Positions 36,960-45,183 of a DNA stretch of 64,000 bases are shown here, piece after piece. Source of the DNA: Ideonella aquatica (GTDB taxonomy: Bacteria; Pseudomonadota; Gammaproteobacteria; Burkholderiales; Burkholderiaceae_C); contig NZ_JAGQDE010000013.1 in the NCBI RefSeq assembly GCF_018069755.1, positions 62,001 to 126,000 on the forward strand, written 5' to 3'. Position 1 is the first letter of the stretch, and each line of letters begins with the position of its first letter. The position numbers were made by a program, and so were the translations under genes. Under the pieces are notes generated by a model, which ran no database searches, was not told the origin of the DNA, and was given only the letters and a program-made list of their open reading frames with translations.

Positions 36960-38123
36960 TCACAGAACCGGAGACACCGCGCGCTGGTGTTGTCGCCAGA
37001 ACGGGGCCTCAGGAAAGCGGGTCTCCGCCCAGGCGAATCCCCTCAGAGCGCGTTCGTTGCTCTGGTGCACGCGGCGCACGCGCGCCAGGTAATCGGCACT
37101 GTCCCAGGTGGGGCCCACGGCGCCATCCACCACGGCCGGCAACAGCGCCCGGCCCCCCTGCAGGCCGCTGTACAGCGCAAACAGCAGACCCTGCGATGCC
37201 AACGGGTTCAGCGCCAGTGCTGCATCACCCACTGCCAGCCAGCGGTGACCCGCAAAGCGGTTTTGCAGGCGCAACGCCGCGTCGTGCGCTTGCGGTGTTG
37301 CCAGCAGCTCCCCATCCACAGACGCATGGGGAAGAATGCCGCAGCGCCGCGCTTCGGCGAGCAGGGAGGCCGGTGTGCGGACATGCTCGCCCACGGCATG
37401 ACGCAGCCCATGGAAGGCCAGCACGCGCAGGCCCTGGGGCAGTCGGGCGCTGTACCACCAACCCTCGGGGACGGACATCACACGGGTGCTCTGGTCGTGG
37501 TCCGACGGTGGGCTGCGCAGCCAAGCCACGGCCGCCATCAGCTCCGCCGCGCGCACACCCGGCTCACCCAGCTTGCGAACCAGCCAGGCGGCGCGACCGG
37601 TGGCATCGATGAGGAATGGCGCGCTGAGCTCTTCTTCGACCGAGCCCCGTTGCAGCCGCACACGGTGACCGTCCGCAGCGGGCGCCAGTGCCACGGCCTG
37701 ACCATCGATGTGGGTGACGCCAGCCCGCGTCGCCAAGGCCAACATGGCGGCATCGAACCGGTGGCGCAACACCAGCCATCCGGGACCCTCCGGATCCCGC
37801 AGAGCATCGCGGAACCGCCATGCCGCTTCCCCCCAGGCTGATGCGTGGCCGGTGCACGGGATGTATTCGCCGGGCGACAGCAGACACGCCAGACTGGCCG
37901 CGCCCAGGGCGCGCAAGAGGCGCTGCGCCGCCGCCGGCAGGGACTCGCCCACCCGCCATCGCTCGTCCGGCGACGGCCCCAGCAGGACCACCGGGACATC
38001 TGCGCGCGCCAGCACGGTGGCCGCTGCGCAGCCCGCCGGCCCGGTGCCGATGACGACAACGCGCGGTTGCAAGGCCTCAGAGGCTACGCAACTTGATGGT
38101 GGCGAACTCGTTGCGCTGCTCAT
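36960..38123 (-). CDS. LodB-like FAD-dependent oxidoreductase (CTQ maturation partner)
   Basis: This 387-residue flavoprotein has an N-terminal FAD fold, VVVIGTGPAGCAAATVLARA, and a second FAD motif HRWLAVGDAALALNPLASQG, the tryptophan-halogenase/LodB type. LodB flavoproteins are needed to form the cysteine tryptophylquinone cofactor of LodA-family oxidases and are encoded beside them, as here. The start is uncertain: the ATG at 38123 overlaps the LodA-fusion gene by 47 bases and a TTG at 38072 lies just after its stop. Either way the two genes are probably coupled. A distinct halogenase-like activity cannot be excluded. Confidence 0.76.
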   Translation of the reverse strand: MSSATSSPPSSCVASEALQPRVVVIGTGPAGCAAATVLARADVPVVLLGPSPDERWRVGESLPAAAQRLLRALGAASLACLLSPGEYIPCTGHASAWGEAAWRFRDALRDPEGPGWLVLRHRFDAAMLALATRAGVTHIDGQAVALAPAADGHRVRLQRGSVEEELSAPFLIDATGRAAWLVRKLGEPGVRAAELMAAVAWLRSPPSDHDQSTRVMSVPEGWWYSARLPQGLRVLAFHGLRHAVGEHVRTPASLLAEARRCGILPHASVDGELLATPQAHDAALRLQNRFAGHRWLAVGDAALALNPLASQGLLFALYSGLQGGRALLPAVVDGAVGPTWDSADYLARVRRVHQSNERALRGFAWAETRFPEAPFWRQHQRAVSPVL

Positions 38124-41100
38124 CGCTGAACCAGCCCGCTTCCGCCAATAAGCGGTCATGCGGGCCCAGCAGGGCGTAGCGCTCGGTGAACGCCCGGTGG
38201 GCGGACGCCAGCTCGGCTTCCTTCACCGCCGTGAGGTTCTCGACATAGAGCATGGCCGGCAGCCAGTCCAGGTCGTCCGGGCGGGGCCGAGCCTCCAGCA
38301 CGCCCATCTCGCTGAAGTGCTCGATCATGTACACCATCTGCTCGGGCGCCGGGTTGGCGGACGGCAGTTGGCGCAGCCAGGCGGGACGGTTGTGGAAAGC
38401 TGCTATCCGTTCGTCCATCGGCTTGCTGCGGTCACACAGCGTCTGGTAGTCCGTCAGCGTCAGCACCTGGTTGGGCACCCGAGCCGGCCAGTAGGTGGGC
38501 AGGTAGGGGTCGAATTCCATGTCGTAGCCGGACCGGCAATAGGCCGTGTCGCCTTGCCAAGGCACGGCCATCCAGCGCGTGAGGTCACCAGGGCCCTGGT
38601 CATAGAGCGGACCACCCATGCGCAGCACGTCATCCTGCGTCAACTGAGGGCCGTAGGAGGGCTCGGCCAGGCCGGGCTGGCGTTCGCGGATCCGGTAGGG
38701 CGCCCGGAACAGACTGGCATGCCGGACCGGCCAGGTGAGTTCACAGCCGGGATGGAAGGCGTCGGCCAGGCAGAAATGCATGGCCGCGCGGTCCAGCATG
38801 TCCGGCCGCTCCTGCAGGGGCCAGTCATCCAGGGGGATGCCCTGGGACACCTCGGGCCGGTAGTCGCTGACGAAATGGCCCTGGACCCAGGCTGTCAGGA
38901 TGTAGCCGTAATAGTCGGGCAAGCGCAGGTAGGTTTGAGCGTTCACCGCGTCGGCTTCGGTGGGATCGGTGTAGCCGAAGGTATCGCCATAGGACCACGG
39001 CCAGGCGCCGATGTCCTGCTCGTCGCCCACCACGGCGCGGAAGCTGTTGAAGATCGTGCGGCGGAGTTCCGCGTAGGGGTCGGGATACAGACTGCTGGGC
39101 GGCAGGAACGACAGCTTGCGCATCAGTGCCGGGTCCCGGAAGTTCATCGGGCCGTCGGCGCCGAACATCGACGAGAAACCCTTGTTGACCCACTGCAGAT
39201 CGGTCAGGCGCTCCAGGGCGGGACGCACATGGTCCTGGAACGAGACCCGCTGCGGCAGGCTCAGCATGCCGGCCTTCGCCCAGACGGCACGCAGCAGGTC
39301 GTCCAGCGTGCGCCAGCTGGTGAGGTCGGGCGCGAAGCTCGGCGGCGCCGACAGGACCCAGGCCGGGTCGGCGTCAAAATCGCGGTCGCCAATCGTCACA
39401 CGCGCATGCACCGGGCCGTCGGCGATGTCGTCGTACCAGCCGGCGGCATTGTTGAAGCTGCCCGGGTGGGCCGGGTCATAGACCGGCGTGTTGCCCGGGC
39501 TGGCCGAGACCCCCATGCCGGGAAGAACGAGCAGCCGCCCCACGCTGTCGGTGCGCAGCTCGCCGAGATACACCGAGGTGCCCTGGAAGGTGCCGGTGAG
39601 GGCGAAGCTGGCGTCGTTCATGCCGATGCCTGTGATCTTCTTGACGCCGGCATCGATGCACAGGGCGTCACGGGCTGCGCCCTGGGCCGTGGGGTTGCGC
39701 TGTGGCACGCTGATGTTGCAGGTGGCCGGCAGGTCCATGGCGGCGTTGAACTCGTACCACTGGGCCTTGCGGTTGGCCACATGCACCGACCATTCAATGC
39801 GGCTGTTGGCCGACTGCTGGATCTCGGCCACCACGTTGCCGTTCTGGTCGTAGCCATACACGCGGAACCGGGCGGCCTGCCGTTTCAGGGCGCCCCCCGC
39901 GTCGCGCGTCTGCCCCCAGGCGGTGGGTGCCGGTGCGGTGGTTTCGGGGCCGACGTAGAAGTCGCTTGCACTGTTCCCCACTCGTGCCACCCCGATGCCG
40001 GGATGGATGCGCACCTGCGTGATCCGAGCGATCTGTTCGGCGCTGAGCGCCTGGGCCTGCGGCTGCGACGGGTGGTGCGGAAATGGGCAGGCGGGGTTGC
40101 TGACCTGGGGCTCACCGGGCGCGCTGGGTTCGGTCGTCGGCTGACCGTTCTGGGTTCGCCTGAAGTCGGCGCTGAGCAGGTAGACCTGCATACGGGCCTG
40201 CGCGATCGAGCCGACAGGCGCGTTGACGGCGGGCACCCGCCCGATGTTGAAGGCCAGCCAGTCACCGTAGATGGCTTGTGCCGGTTCGGCCACGTCCTGC
40301 TGCGGCAGCGCGATGGTGGCCACGCGCACGGGCGGCGCAAGCTTGTCGTCCCACACCACGGTGGCGCGGTCCAGCGGGAAGTGCTCGTCCAGATAGGCCT
40401 CGCCGAACGACGCGGCGTCCGGCCGCACCTGCACGTACAGGTCCAGCGTGGCCGGCCCGCGCGCCATGCGGGCGCGCAGGTCGGCGGCGAGGAAATGGGG
40501 GTCATCGGTGTCCGGGTCGCCAGGAAACGTGGAGGTGCCCGGCACCAGCATGTACTTGCAAAAGCCGCTTCCAAGGCGAAATGGCACCACGCTCCAGAGG
40601 TTCGTGGCCAGCACCGACCGGATCGGCTTGGCCATGCGGTCCAGCAGCGCGTTGGTGTCGGGCGCGTGGCGCTGCACCCATTCGTCGCCCCAGCCCTCGA
40701 AGCTGGCCTTGGTGAACTCGCACATCTGGCGAGCGTTGTCGACGAAGAAGAAGGGCACGTTCTGCAGCAGCAGGTCGGCGGTGCCTGCGCCGTCGTCCGA
40801 GACCACCTTGTCGCCGGGAACATCGAACAGCTTGATGCCCACGCCGATGGTGCTTTCCCAGTCCGGTCGGCCATCTGACAGGTCCGACGAGTAGCGGACA
40901 TACACCGGGTGCGAGCGCCCCGGATGGGCGAACAAGCCGTGCCGAATGGGGGCCGGAATGTCGTCGCTGAAGGTCAGGCGGCCTTGGAGGATGCCGTGGG
41001 TGCGCAGGAACACCGGGCGTCGGGCGGGGCACTGCCCCTGCGCCACACGGCGCTTGGCCGTCATGTCCACAAACATGTGGCCCAGACAGGCCACCGGGTC

Positions 41101-41154
41101 GTCGCAGGCGCAGGTGGCGGTGAACGACGGGTGATCGTCTTGCAGACTACGCAT
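38077..41154 (-). CDS. Fusion of a catalase-like heme domain and a LodA-like CTQ-dependent oxidase
   Basis: This is a 1025-residue protein. AGGAAGGAG six bases before the ATG at 41154 fixes the start. Residues about 20-340 resemble small catalase-related heme proteins of the y4iL type: His53 (FLRTHGILQGRL), Asn132 (LLLQNVPFFF) and Tyr325 (MQVYLLSADFR) occupy the places of distal His, distal Asn and proximal Tyr. Residues about 375-1025 are LodA/GoxA-like: IHPGIGVARVGNSASDFYVG at the start and LTRWMAVPWQGDTAYC near 858-873. The cofactor pair is probably one of Cys795/Cys804 with Trp861/Trp866; in LodA Cys516 and Trp581 are 65 apart. LodA enzymes oxidise an amino acid and release ammonia and H2O2, so the catalase-like half could consume the product. 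No signal peptide is visible. The LodB-like gene follows at once. Confidence 0.8.
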   Translation of the reverse strand: MRSLQDDHPSFTATCACDDPVACLGHMFVDMTAKRRVAQGQCPARRPVFLRTHGILQGRLTFSDDIPAPIRHGLFAHPGRSHPVYVRYSSDLSDGRPDWESTIGVGIKLFDVPGDKVVSDDGAGTADLLLQNVPFFFVDNARQMCEFTKASFEGWGDEWVQRHAPDTNALLDRMAKPIRSVLATNLWSVVPFRLGSGFCKYMLVPGTSTFPGDPDTDDPHFLAADLRARMARGPATLDLYVQVRPDAASFGEAYLDEHFPLDRATVVWDDKLAPPVRVATIALPQQDVAEPAQAIYGDWLAFNIGRVPAVNAPVGSIAQARMQVYLLSADFRRTQNGQPTTEPSAPGEPQVSNPACPFPHHPSQPQAQALSAEQIARITQVRIHPGIGVARVGNSASDFYVGPETTAPAPTAWGQTRDAGGALKRQAARFRVYGYDQNGNVVAEIQQSANSRIEWSVHVANRKAQWYEFNAAMDLPATCNISVPQRNPTAQGAARDALCIDAGVKKITGIGMNDASFALTGTFQGTSVYLGELRTDSVGRLLVLPGMGVSASPGNTPVYDPAHPGSFNNAAGWYDDIADGPVHARVTIGDRDFDADPAWVLSAPPSFAPDLTSWRTLDDLLRAVWAKAGMLSLPQRVSFQDHVRPALERLTDLQWVNKGFSSMFGADGPMNFRDPALMRKLSFLPPSSLYPDPYAELRRTIFNSFRAVVGDEQDIGAWPWSYGDTFGYTDPTEADAVNAQTYLRLPDYYGYILTAWVQGHFVSDYRPEVSQGIPLDDWPLQERPDMLDRAAMHFCLADAFHPGCELTWPVRHASLFRAPYRIRERQPGLAEPSYGPQLTQDDVLRMGGPLYDQGPGDLTRWMAVPWQGDTAYCRSGYDMEFDPYLPTYWPARVPNQVLTLTDYQTLCDRSKPMDERIAAFHNRPAWLRQLPSANPAPEQMVYMIEHFSEMGVLEARPRPDDLDWLPAMLYVENLTAVKEAELASAHRAFTERYALLGPHDRLLAEAGWFSDEQRNEFATIKLRSL

Positions 41155-41441
41155 CGCAGGCTCCTTCCTGATGTGCCTTGGATGGGTTGCACGGAAGGCG
41201 CCACATCTGGTTCTTGTTGGCGTCACTTCCGCGGCTGCACACTAGCAGGACAGGTCGACCAGCGGTCTGGTGTTTTCCCGGCCACGCCGGATCCGGCTGG
41301 CCGCCGGTGCGAAACCGGCTCGCGGGGGCGCCGTCGATACAGCCGACGCCATGCAACCACAGCGGGGCGTGATCGTCGGTTCCGCCTGCGCCGGCTTCAG
41401 GCCAGGGCTGTTGGCGTTGGGCTTCAGGCTATAGTGCCCGC
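41155..41441. other. Divergent intergenic region upstream of the oxidase and lipase genes
   Basis: These 287 bases separate the oppositely oriented catalase-LodA and lipase genes. Apart from the ribosome-binding site of the former (41160-41168 on the minus strand), no promoter, operator or repeat was confidently recognised. Confidence 0.3.
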
Positions 41442-42605
41442 GTGTCCTTCGTCGGCGACCCCCGCCCGCCCGCCCCCACCCCCTTGCAAGCCCGCCAGCA
41501 GCGCTGGCTGGCCGAGGTGCTGGGCGTGCCGCTGCCCGCCGACCTGCCCGCCGCGCCAGCGGCCGCCCGCAGCCCCTGGGTCCCCGTCAGCATCGCCCAG
41601 TCCACCGCGTTTGACAGCGTGCTGCAGACCCGCCTGGCCCAGGGCGCCTCTGAGAAAGACGCCCGCCAGCAGGCCGCCGAGATCGCCCGCCTGGTGGCCA
41701 CGCGCGAGCAGGTGGAGGCCTGGCGCGAGCGCCTGCCCGCGCTGCGCCTGGCCGACCCGGCCCGCGCCGAGCGCGCCGAGGCGCTGTTCAAGGCCTTTGA
41801 CCGTGCGCTGCTGGCGCAGGATGTGTACTTTGACGCCCACGTGCCTGGCCTGCTGCCGGCCGGCACCCAGCGTCTGGACCCGACGCAGGCCAAACAGCGC
41901 TACGGCCTGGGCCCGGACATGCTGAACAACCCCGGCAACGGCTACTACGCTGCCCTCTACGAGACCACCGACCCCGCCACCGGCCAGCCCAAACTGCTGT
42001 ACGTGAACCGCGGCACGGAAGGCGCGCTGAACGACATCGGCACCGATGTCGTGCAGGCCCTGGGCGGCCCATCGGCACAGTACGAGCAGGCGATGCTCAA
42101 TGCAGTGCGCCTGGCCCGCGACGGTGTGGACGTGGAGTACAGCGGGCACTCGCTGGGTGGCGGCCTGGCCATGGCCCAGGCGCTGCGCACCGGCAGCCCC
42201 GCCACCACGATGAACGCGGCCGGCGTACACCCGGACACGCTGGCGCGCTACGGCGTGGACTTCAGCCATGCCGGCGAATTGATCGATGCCTACCACCTGG
42301 AGGGCGACGCCCTGAACCGCCTGCAGGATGGCGGCAAATACCTGCTGGCCGCCGGGGCCGTGGCCGGCCTGGGGGTGGCGGGCATTGCCCTGGCCCCCGC
42401 GCTGGTGGGCCTGCCCGCGGTGCAGGGCGACCGTCACGCCCTGCCTGCCGTGCACGCGCCCACGCAAGAGGGCGATCAGTACACCGCGGGCGAAGCCTAC
42501 GGCACGCTGGAGTCGCTGTGGCCTGGCGCCATGCTCGAGCAGCACCGCATCACCACCATGATCCATTCGCTGGCTGCCCAGGCGCAGGCGGAGCTCCCAC
42601 CGTGA
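41442..42605 (+). CDS. Lipase-like alpha/beta hydrolase, candidate antibacterial effector
   Basis: This 387-residue protein starts with GTG at 41442. The lipase nucleophile elbow is YSGHSLGGGLAMAQAL with Ser237; a preceding LLYVNRGTEGALNDIGTD segment is typical of class 3-like lipases. A hydrophobic Gly/Ala-rich stretch (about residues 345-365) and a late His in MLEQHRITTMIHSL follow. No Sec signal is visible. This architecture resembles phospholipase effectors delivered by type VI or IV secretion. The next gene, coupled by a GTGA overlap, encodes an exported ankyrin-repeat protein of the kind that serves as immunity partner. No secretion apparatus for such effectors is in the window, so the assignment is inference. 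Confidence 0.68.
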   Translation: MSFVGDPRPPAPTPLQARQQRWLAEVLGVPLPADLPAAPAAARSPWVPVSIAQSTAFDSVLQTRLAQGASEKDARQQAAEIARLVATREQVEAWRERLPALRLADPARAERAEALFKAFDRALLAQDVYFDAHVPGLLPAGTQRLDPTQAKQRYGLGPDMLNNPGNGYYAALYETTDPATGQPKLLYVNRGTEGALNDIGTDVVQALGGPSAQYEQAMLNAVRLARDGVDVEYSGHSLGGGLAMAQALRTGSPATTMNAAGVHPDTLARYGVDFSHAGELIDAYHLEGDALNRLQDGGKYLLAAGAVAGLGVAGIALAPALVGLPAVQGDRHALPAVHAPTQEGDQYTAGEAYGTLESLWPGAMLEQHRITTMIHSLAAQAQAELPP

Positions 42606-43402
42606 CCCACACCTTTGTCCGCGCCACCTGGCTGGCGCTGCTGATCATGACCAACCAAGGGGGCCATGCCATGGAACACCGACTGGGCCAGCGCAGTGCG
42701 GCCGAGGTCTTCACCGACCCGGCCGTGCGCCAGCTGGCCGACGCTGCCTGCGCCGGCCGCAGCGCCGATGTGGCCGCCGCCGTCAAGGCCGGCAGCAATC
42801 CCAACGCCGCCGGCCTGCAGGGCCTGACCCCACTGGTCTGGGCGCTGCACTGCGGCAGCACCGACGGCGTGCGCGCGCTGCTGGCTGCCGGCGCTCGGCC
42901 CGACCAGGCCATCGGCGAACTCTTCAGCTCCGCCGTGCTGGTGGCCGCCGGCCAGGACAATCCCGCACTGCTGCAGCTGCTGCTGGAGGCCGGCGCCAGC
43001 GGCGACGCCTACGACTTGCGCTCCGACCAGACCGCGCTGGGCCTGGCCCTGAGCCGCGGCATCCAGAGCGGCGACTGGCGCCACTGGCAGCTGCTGCTGC
43101 CCCGCGCCGACATCAACCAGCCCTACGACGCCACGGGCGACACCATCGCCATCCGTGCTGCCTCGCTGGGCCGCTTTGACCGCGTGCTGGAGCTGCTGGA
43201 CCGCGGCTACCGCTACCGCCTGAACCACCTGGGTCGCACCCTGCAGGTGGTGGTGGTGGCCCCCAACACGCCCCTGGCCCGGGACCGCGCGCTGGTGCAG
43301 CAGCGCCTGGAGGCGCTGGGCGTGCGCTTCCCGGTGGGCGTGCTGCCGCGCGAGCCGGTGGAGCCGGCGCTGCTGGCGAAGTTGCCAGTGGCGCGGCGGT
43401 AG
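42602..43402 (+). CDS. Exported ankyrin-repeat protein, candidate immunity partner of the lipase
   Basis: This 266-residue protein starts with GTG at 42602, overlapping the lipase stop. A short hydrophobic segment (about residues 6-23) looks like a signal peptide or membrane anchor. Ankyrin repeats follow: AGLQGLTPLVWALHCGSTDG, VRALLAAGARPD, LLQLLLEAGASGD and DRVLELLDRGYRY. Ankyrin-type proteins with export signals often neutralise secreted phospholipases in the periplasm. ATGs at 42647 and 42662 are alternative starts but would remove the export signal. The coupling to the lipase gene is the main evidence for pairing. Confidence 0.68.
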   Translation: MTHTFVRATWLALLIMTNQGGHAMEHRLGQRSAAEVFTDPAVRQLADAACAGRSADVAAAVKAGSNPNAAGLQGLTPLVWALHCGSTDGVRALLAAGARPDQAIGELFSSAVLVAAGQDNPALLQLLLEAGASGDAYDLRSDQTALGLALSRGIQSGDWRHWQLLLPRADINQPYDATGDTIAIRAASLGRFDRVLELLDRGYRYRLNHLGRTLQVVVVAPNTPLARDRALVQQRLEALGVRFPVGVLPREPVEPALLAKLPVARR

Positions 43403-43498
43403 GGGCGGGTCTGCGCATCGTCCACGCGCCGATTCGCTGTTCGTACCGACCGTTGTGAACCCCATGGCTGGTCGGCGCCGCGTTCGCCTTCGAGCACC

Positions 43499-43843
43499 GT
43501 GAAACGCATCTTCGTCCCCGCCGGGTCCGGCACTGACTGGCGGCGCCTCCTGGCGCAACCCAAGCCGATGACGACTGCCGCGTCCTGGGAAGGGGCCGAC
43601 GGTGCGCTGCCACCAGAGATCGCGACCGTTCTCCATCGCGCCCAAGCCGCCACGCTTGCCCACGCGTTCGACTCTCCCAGCGATCGGCGTGGAGACTTCG
43701 AACGCTTTGCCTTGGAGTTGGGAGCGCAACGCATGGACCCGAACGTCTTCTGGGTCCCGGGCTTCGACAAGCCGGCGCATTGCCTGGTGTGGTGCGACGG
43801 CGACCCAGCTTGCCGCCAAGTTCAGTGGCCCAGTGCGTTGTGA
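43499..43843 (+). CDS. Hypothetical protein, possibly truncated
   Basis: This 114-residue frame starts with GTG at 43499. The opening MKRIFVPAGSGTDWRRLLAQ and SWEGADGALPPEIATVLHRA are reminiscent of an uncharacterised family (DUF6946-like, longer proteins), from memory and unverified. The C-terminal half ends shortly after FWVPGFDKPAHCLVW, about half the length I would expect, so this may be a shortened or decayed copy. It lies in a gene-poor stretch next to toxin-antitoxin genes, where remnants are common. Confidence 0.4.
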   Translation: MKRIFVPAGSGTDWRRLLAQPKPMTTAASWEGADGALPPEIATVLHRAQAATLAHAFDSPSDRRGDFERFALELGAQRMDPNVFWVPGFDKPAHCLVWCDGDPACRQVQWPSAL

Positions 43844-44059
43844 CCGAGGGCGACGCGATTGGCTCCGTCGCGCAGGCTGCCGCCGCAGGTTGGGTCAGGT
43901 GATGGGGGGGCGTTGGCATGCTGGAGTTGTCGCCGATCGGCCAGGTCCGGCCCTCGCCGACAGGCAGCTTTCTGGATGCACACCGAGTCGGGGCTCAGCG
44001 GGTGTCTGTGCTGCCGGCGGCTGCAGCGCCGGCAGCAGATCTGCCAGCTGTCGAATGCG

Positions 44060-44380
44060 TCAGCGGTAGTCGTGTTCGTGCTGGTCCCTCGCGGCGAGCA
44101 ATACGACATCAACCTCGCGAATCGCGAACAAAACGACGCACCCGCCTTGGCCGAAAGGAATGATCAGTTCCCGGAACTCGCGGTGCGCCTCAGATCGACG
44201 ACAGGTGTGCGGCGCAAAGGAGAGGATTCCCATCGCGCGCTCCACCGCGTCGCGGAACCGAAAGAGACACGTGTCATCTGGTGCGTTGCTCGCCGGCTCG
44301 CGCTGCACGATGTGTTCCTCGAGGCGCTCGATGTCGTCCTGGAACGTGACGGTCGGAACAACTCGAAACCGGCTGCTCAC
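44060..44380 (-). CDS. RelE/ParE-family toxin
   Basis: This 106-residue protein starts with GTG at 44380. The N-terminus FRVVPTVTFQDDIERLEEHI and the C-terminal REVDVVLLAARDQHEHDYR follow the ParE/RelE fold pattern (beta strand, two helices, then strands). ParE toxins inhibit gyrase and RelE toxins cleave mRNA; which applies is unknown. The start overlaps the antitoxin stop (GTGA), giving the classical antitoxin-first order. Confidence 0.72.
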   Translation of the reverse strand: MSSRFRVVPTVTFQDDIERLEEHIVQREPASNAPDDTCLFRFRDAVERAMGILSFAPHTCRRSEAHREFRELIIPFGQGGCVVLFAIREVDVVLLAARDQHEHDYR

Positions 44381-44685
44381 CCGGTGGCCCGCTTGTTCCT
44401 GGCCGCCGCAGCCTCACGGATGCGCTGTTGTGCAGCCTTTGCACGCTGCGCCATGCCTGCCAAGAAGTCCTCGGCTGTCAACAGGCCTACGCCCTTGTCA
44501 GCGCTGCGCAATGCCTTCTTCGCCCGGGCGACGGCAGCGTTCTGCTCGGCGCGGAACTCCGCCTCGCGGCAAACCGCGCCCTCGATGAACTGCGTCAGCG
44601 ATTCGCCCTCCCGCAGCACAGCCTCGAGGCTGGCCTTCGTCTCGGGCGCGACACGGATGGGAGGCAATGTGGCGGAGCGACTCAT
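44377..44685 (-). CDS. Antitoxin of the RelE/ParE-type pair (RHH-like)
   Basis: This 102-residue protein starts at the ATG at 44685. The N-terminus PPIRVAPETKASLEAVLREG plus ESLTQFIEGAVCREAEFR looks like a ribbon-helix-helix DNA-binding domain, followed by an Ala/Lys-rich helix that would wrap the toxin. No Shine-Dalgarno sequence precedes the ATG; the extended -10 element a few bases upstream suggests an almost leaderless mRNA. Earlier in-frame ATGs (44703, 44718) lie upstream of that promoter and are unlikely. Confidence 0.7.
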   Translation of the reverse strand: MSRSATLPPIRVAPETKASLEAVLREGESLTQFIEGAVCREAEFRAEQNAAVARAKKALRSADKGVGLLTAEDFLAGMAQRAKAAQQRIREAAAARNKRATG

Positions 44686-44693
44686 GGAAAAAG

Positions 44694-44702
44694 TGTATAG
44701 CA
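44694..44702 (-). promoter_or_regulatory. Putative extended -10 promoter of the antitoxin-toxin operon
   Basis: The minus strand reads TGCTATACA, an extended -10 (TGn-TATACA), eight bases before the antitoxin ATG. Transcription would start only a few bases before the codon. A GCA-N7-TGC inverted repeat overlaps it and could be an autoregulatory operator. Confidence 0.35.
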
Positions 44703-45034
44703 TTTGTATTGCATCCACGCACCAAGCCCATAAGGTCGCGCCAGGTTCTTTAGCAGACCGCGCGGACGCCCGGAACGCGGCGCGCTGACAGGTGATCTCC
44801 GCGGCGCGGGCTCCTTCGACCGGTCTGGTGCGGGTCCGATGGTCGGCTACGCGGTAACCCGATCGGGATGGCGACGACTCCTGAGGGTCGACACCTGCCT
44901 GCCGGCTTCACGCAGCAATCGTCCGGACACAGGCGTCGTCACGGTACGAGCGCATCGCCACGCCAGGCAGCGCCCCCGCCTGTGTCGCCACTCCCGCGCT
45001 GGCTGCGCACTGCCAGCCAGGCCTTGGTGACCGT

Positions 45035-45145
45035 TCAGGCAATGGCTTCGATGATGAATGCATGGGCCGTCTGGCCGCCTCGCTGCGCGGGCATCGCGAT
45101 ACGGGACGTCAGTTCCTCGCCGACGCGGATGGCCGTCGTGGACAT
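45035..45145 (-). pseudogene. Decayed ribbon-helix-helix antitoxin (first 36 codons)
   Basis: Read on the minus strand from the ATG at 45145, the sequence starts MSTTAIRVGEELTSRIAMPA and continues GGQTAHAFIIEAIA before a TGA at 45035-45037. This is a typical RHH antitoxin N-terminus, whose relatives continue for another 40-60 residues after E-A-I-A. Past the stop, the same frame continues without a convincing antitoxin helix and meets further stops. I therefore call it a remnant. The region 44703-45183 holds no other supported gene. Confidence 0.5.
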
Positions 45146-45183
45146 GCTCGGCGCCAGGTGATCGATCGCATGAGACCCATCCC

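Noticed and set aside
38158-40878. A 906-residue open frame on the plus strand opposite the catalase-LodA fusion
   Set aside because: It mirrors the fusion gene; the translation has no recognisable domain, and the minus strand carries conserved motifs and a strong ribosome-binding site.
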